From: Saprospiraceae bacterium
GTDB lineage: Bacteria; Bacteroidota; Bacteroidia; Chitinophagales; Saprospiraceae
Direction of reading: 5' to 3'
NCBI GenBank assembly: GCA_028284395.1
Contig: JANQRV010000637.1
Coordinates: 98,499 to 162,498, forward strand
Length of the DNA stretch: 64,000 nt
The notes under the pieces are model-generated. The model was not told the origin of the DNA, did not search any database, and saw nothing but the letters and a program-made list of their open reading frames with translations. The translations under genes were made by a program, and so were the position numbers. Shown piece after piece: positions 61,668 to 64,000 of this stretch (its first letter is position 1; each line of letters opens with the position of its first letter).

Positions 61668-62525
61668 CAGTTCCGACCAAAATCTATAGATTCGATTACT
61701 TTCGCCACGAGGAAGTTTAGAGGCGAGAGATTGCAAGTATTTTTCCTTCTTCATCTTGTAAGCATCCCTTTCGGCAAAGATGAAATCGCGCAGATTCTTG
61801 CGCTCCTCAGTTGATAAATCCTCTGCTGTATCCAGTGAATTCTTCAGGAAATTGAAACCATCACTCCAAACCTTCAGGGCCGATAACTGGCACAGAATGA
61901 AATAAACCTGAACCTGATGAGTAGGTCGAACCCCATTTTTTGCCTTCTCAATGGTTTGTAGGGCCGATTCAATATTAGAAACCTTTTCTTCCTTGAGGTC
62001 ATGTACAAATTGAGTAAAGAACGTCTTGGCCTCCATTGGATCGACTGCTTGAGAACTAAAATGCTGATAAAGGGTATCGTTGACTTGATCAATTTCTATC
62101 AGTCCTCCAAGGGCACGCATAACAGCCTTGTCACGATGCATGTAGATGCCAGCAGCCTCATAAATTTGGAACTGCCTGAGTGCTTTTACAGAAGATGCGC
62201 GTGCTTGATTGTATCGCTTTAGTTTCCATTCACAGAGGGCCTTAATCGTATAAGCATTACCCAATAAAGTATCACTCATCAGTTGGGCTTCCTTCTTGAG
62301 TGCTGCTTTTACTTTGGAATAGGCGAGATTGTAGTAGGCATCGGGTGATAAATTGGTAAAAGACTCAGACGTGAAGGTAGATAGGTTTTCAAGTTCCGCC
62401 CCTTTGTTGAAAGAATCTTGTGCTTGGTCTAATTGATTTAAGGTGACGCAACCACCTAACACCACAAGGGTGATGAGTAAACTCATGGGCAACAAAACAG
62501 AAGTTCTAAAATTAGGCTTTGCCAT
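61662..62525 (-). CDS. TPR-like helical lipoprotein
   Basis: 287 residues. SPII signal with lipobox LVVLGGC at about residues 20-26. The mature part is helical with degenerate TPR-like pairs (YYNLAYSKVKAALKKEAQLM, NAYTIKALCEWKLKRYNQAR). No named family recognised. The next gene upstream on the same strand is the duplicated protein at 62572-64000, 46 bp away, so the two probably form an operon. Confidence 0.7.
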   Translation of the reverse strand: MAKPNFRTSVLLPMSLLITLVVLGGCVTLNQLDQAQDSFNKGAELENLSTFTSESFTNLSPDAYYNLAYSKVKAALKKEAQLMSDTLLGNAYTIKALCEWKLKRYNQARASSVKALRQFQIYEAAGIYMHRDKAVMRALGGLIEIDQVNDTLYQHFSSQAVDPMEAKTFFTQFVHDLKEEKVSNIESALQTIEKAKNGVRPTHQVQVYFILCQLSALKVWSDGFNFLKNSLDTAEDLSTEERKNLRDFIFAERDAYKMKKEKYLQSLASKLPRGESNRIYRFWSELL

Positions 62526-62571
62526 AATTTTCAGGGTTTAAAGTTTGTGGGAAAATAATTGTTATTAATGA

Positions 62572-64000
62572 TCAGACCATTCCTTCCAGCGTGATTAGTA
62601 GTTCATCTATGCTGGCAATTGTATTTTGTTGGTAATCCTGGAATGATTTTCTAAAATTTCCAATAACTTGATCGAGCGCTGGCTTGTCACCCGCTCCGGT
62701 AGAGATCGCAGTCATAAAGTAGTCTACCAAAGAGTAGATTACTTCCGAATTGCCAATTTCCCAAGTCTTTTGTTCATTGTTGTTGTCATCATAGATGGTA
62801 ATAAAGAATTGCTCCAAGGAGTATTGAATGGCGATTTGTCCAGTTTGACCCGATTGCATTTCAACTGGGAGTAATAGTTTCTTTTGAGTAGAAGCTGCCC
62901 TAAATCCTTGTTGAATTAGGGTTCTTACAATCGCATTTGGGATTGCTTTTCCAGAGGGAACGGTCTCGAGGGAGGTGAAGACAGACCCCACTAACTGGGA
63001 AATCATTTTTTCGTTTCTACCCCACTCTGGGTTTGTGACAATTTCCTTAGAAACCATATCTACAATGTCGAGAAGTTGGCTATTGGAAAATTGTGGTTTC
63101 CACCGACCGGTTGTAGGTTTGGCAGCAACGGCCTGTAGTGTTTCTTTTAACCCAAGTACCAATAGATTGACGGAGCGATCATTCTTTTTTTGCAAAACAA
63201 AGTCAATGTTATCAGCAGTATGAGCAAAAACCAATCGAACGACTTCTGGTATCAAGTCCTGTCGGTCGATGACGTTTGTCCTAATCGCATGAGCGGTGTC
63301 TGAGATGATGTTTTTGATGATGTGATCTTCAACTACTAGTTCGGTGCGGGCATCCAGAATTTCTAGCGCTGATGCCAATAATTGATTGCCCATTTCCCGG
63401 TTGAAGCCATTCGAGAAATCAAGAGCGGTATCCTTAAAAAGTAAAAGGTCGAGCAGTAGGAGTCCTTTTTTATTGGGATTGCTTTTGAGAATTGCGTCAA
63501 AAGAAAACTGCACCAATTCAGTGAGTAATTCAATGCGACCTAAAGGCGTCACTTCCTTCTCATTGATCGAGAATGCATAAATCAGGTCTAGTGCCTTATC
63601 TAAAATCATGACTTCCTCATCATCAGTTCCCCAGTTTACCCTGTTCAGGATCTTTGGACTGCCAGCAACTGCTTTGATATTGAGTTGCAACAGGTTTGAA
63701 AAAGTATCCGCACTAAAACGTTGATGTGGAGGAATGTGAACCAAGGCACCTAGCGTTGTATTTAGAATCTTGCTCAGAATCGACTGATCGTCTACTTTCG
63801 CGGTAACCCAAGCTGGATTTTGAACAATGTTTTCTGTCATCCCATAGACAATATCCAATATTTGAGAATTCGAAAGTTTGGGTCGCCATTGGCCGACAGC
63901 GGGTTTGGTACCGAGAGCTGTCAACATTTCCTGTAAAGCGCTGATCATAATGGTTTGCCCCGGACCGGCATCCTCTTCCCAGAACAATTCGATATTGGAA
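62572..64000 (-). CDS. Hypothetical protein with internal duplication (5' part beyond window)
   Basis: At least 475 residues, open to the window edge (the codons before the TTG at 63987 read SNIE), so the start is outside. Two long repeats are visible: LGTKPAVGQWRPKLSNSQIL with NIVQNPAWV near the visible N terminus, and VAAKPTTGRWKPQFSNSQLL with EIVTNPEWG about 276 residues later. Repeats are mainly helical. There is no membrane segment in the visible part. The last 100 residues (YSLEQFFITIYDDNNNEQKT and after) differ. I do not recognise the family. It is followed by a lipoprotein gene in the same direction. Confidence 0.75.
   Translation of the reverse strand, partial: SNIELFWEEDAGPGQTIMISALQEMLTALGTKPAVGQWRPKLSNSQILDIVYGMTENIVQNPAWVTAKVDDQSILSKILNTTLGALVHIPPHQRFSADTFSNLLQLNIKAVAGSPKILNRVNWGTDDEEVMILDKALDLIYAFSINEKEVTPLGRIELLTELVQFSFDAILKSNPNKKGLLLLDLLLFKDTALDFSNGFNREMGNQLLASALEILDARTELVVEDHIIKNIISDTAHAIRTNVIDRQDLIPEVVRLVFAHTADNIDFVLQKKNDRSVNLLVLGLKETLQAVAAKPTTGRWKPQFSNSQLLDIVDMVSKEIVTNPEWGRNEKMISQLVGSVFTSLETVPSGKAIPNAIVRTLIQQGFRAASTQKKLLLPVEMQSGQTGQIAIQYSLEQFFITIYDDNNNEQKTWEIGNSEVIYSLVDYFMTAISTGAGDKPALDQVIGNFRKSFQDYQQNTIASIDELLITLEGMV

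Noticed and set aside
1..64000. CRISPR arrays, insertion sequences, prophage genes or integrases
   Set aside because: No regularly spaced repeats, transposase or integrase motifs were seen on either strand.

Overview
The window looks like a chromosomal segment from a Bacteroidota bacterium, most likely a Saprospiria/Lewinella-type marine or environmental lineage (inference). Evidence: a type IX secretion (T9SS) C-terminal sorting domain on a 1325-residue multidomain protein, a propeller-sensor histidine kinase with a LytTR regulator, a bacterial geranylgeranylglyceryl-phosphate synthase of the kind known from Bacteroidetes, many SPII lipoproteins, and several promoters fitting the Bacteroidota -7 box TAnnTTTG. 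No rRNA, CRISPR array, insertion sequence or phage was seen. One tRNA (Glu, UUC) is present.

Layout. 1-7.9 kb: end of a SAM methyltransferase, DinB-like and double-OmpA secreted proteins, a BASS transporter, GNAT enzyme, a MocR regulator divergent from a PNPOx-family flavoprotein with a clear inverted-repeat operator between them, a lipoprotein with all zinc ligands of a subclass B1 metallo-beta-lactamase, tRNA-Glu, a decayed gene and a secreted lipocalin-like protein. 7.9-19.1 kb: a leftward myo-inositol catabolic operon (iolB, iolC, iolG, SDR, Na+ symporter, iolD, iolE, second iolG-like, HAD phosphatase, then 6-phosphofructokinase); iolA and iolJ are not in the window. 19.3-27.4 kb: a VIT/vWA protein, a membrane-anchored caspase-like protein, a propeller histidine kinase with its LytTR regulator, and a TPR protein with a well-formed promoter. 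27.4-34.3 kb: a complete tripartite ABC-2 efflux operon (TetR, TolC, HlyD lipoprotein, two ATPases corresponding to the halves of YbhF/RbbA, two permeases) with two matching TetR-type operators.

34.4-44.7 kb: a DUF2911 lipoprotein; a four-gene cluster (periplasmic Ig chaperone-like protein, 906-residue outer-membrane-barrel protein with NEW3-like and carboxypeptidase-regulatory domains, two small secreted beta-rich proteins) that I read as an unrecognised chaperone-usher-like surface-fibre system; a periplasmic TPR protein; a compact CotH-like kinase; a two-gene membrane cassette whose first product begins with an EAD11-like (conflict-system adaptor) domain; and exonuclease III. 44.7-54.1 kb: a tricorn-like protease, an AraC-type membrane regulator, an S41 peptidase fused to a starch-binding-like domain, a class A beta-lactamase-like lipoprotein, a 54-residue membrane protein and an M48 lipoprotein protease. 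54.4-64 kb: GGGP synthase, RsgA, GNAT, the large T9SS cargo with HYR-like repeats and dockerin, YraN with a hairpin in its leader, a TPR-like lipoprotein, and an internally duplicated protein cut by the window edge.

The best candidates for undescribed biology are the chaperone-usher-like cluster (35.2-39.9 kb), the EAD11-like membrane pair (42.4-43.8 kb) and the caspase-like protein next to the VIT/vWA protein (19.3-22.7 kb). All functional statements are from reading the translated sequence; no database search was possible.
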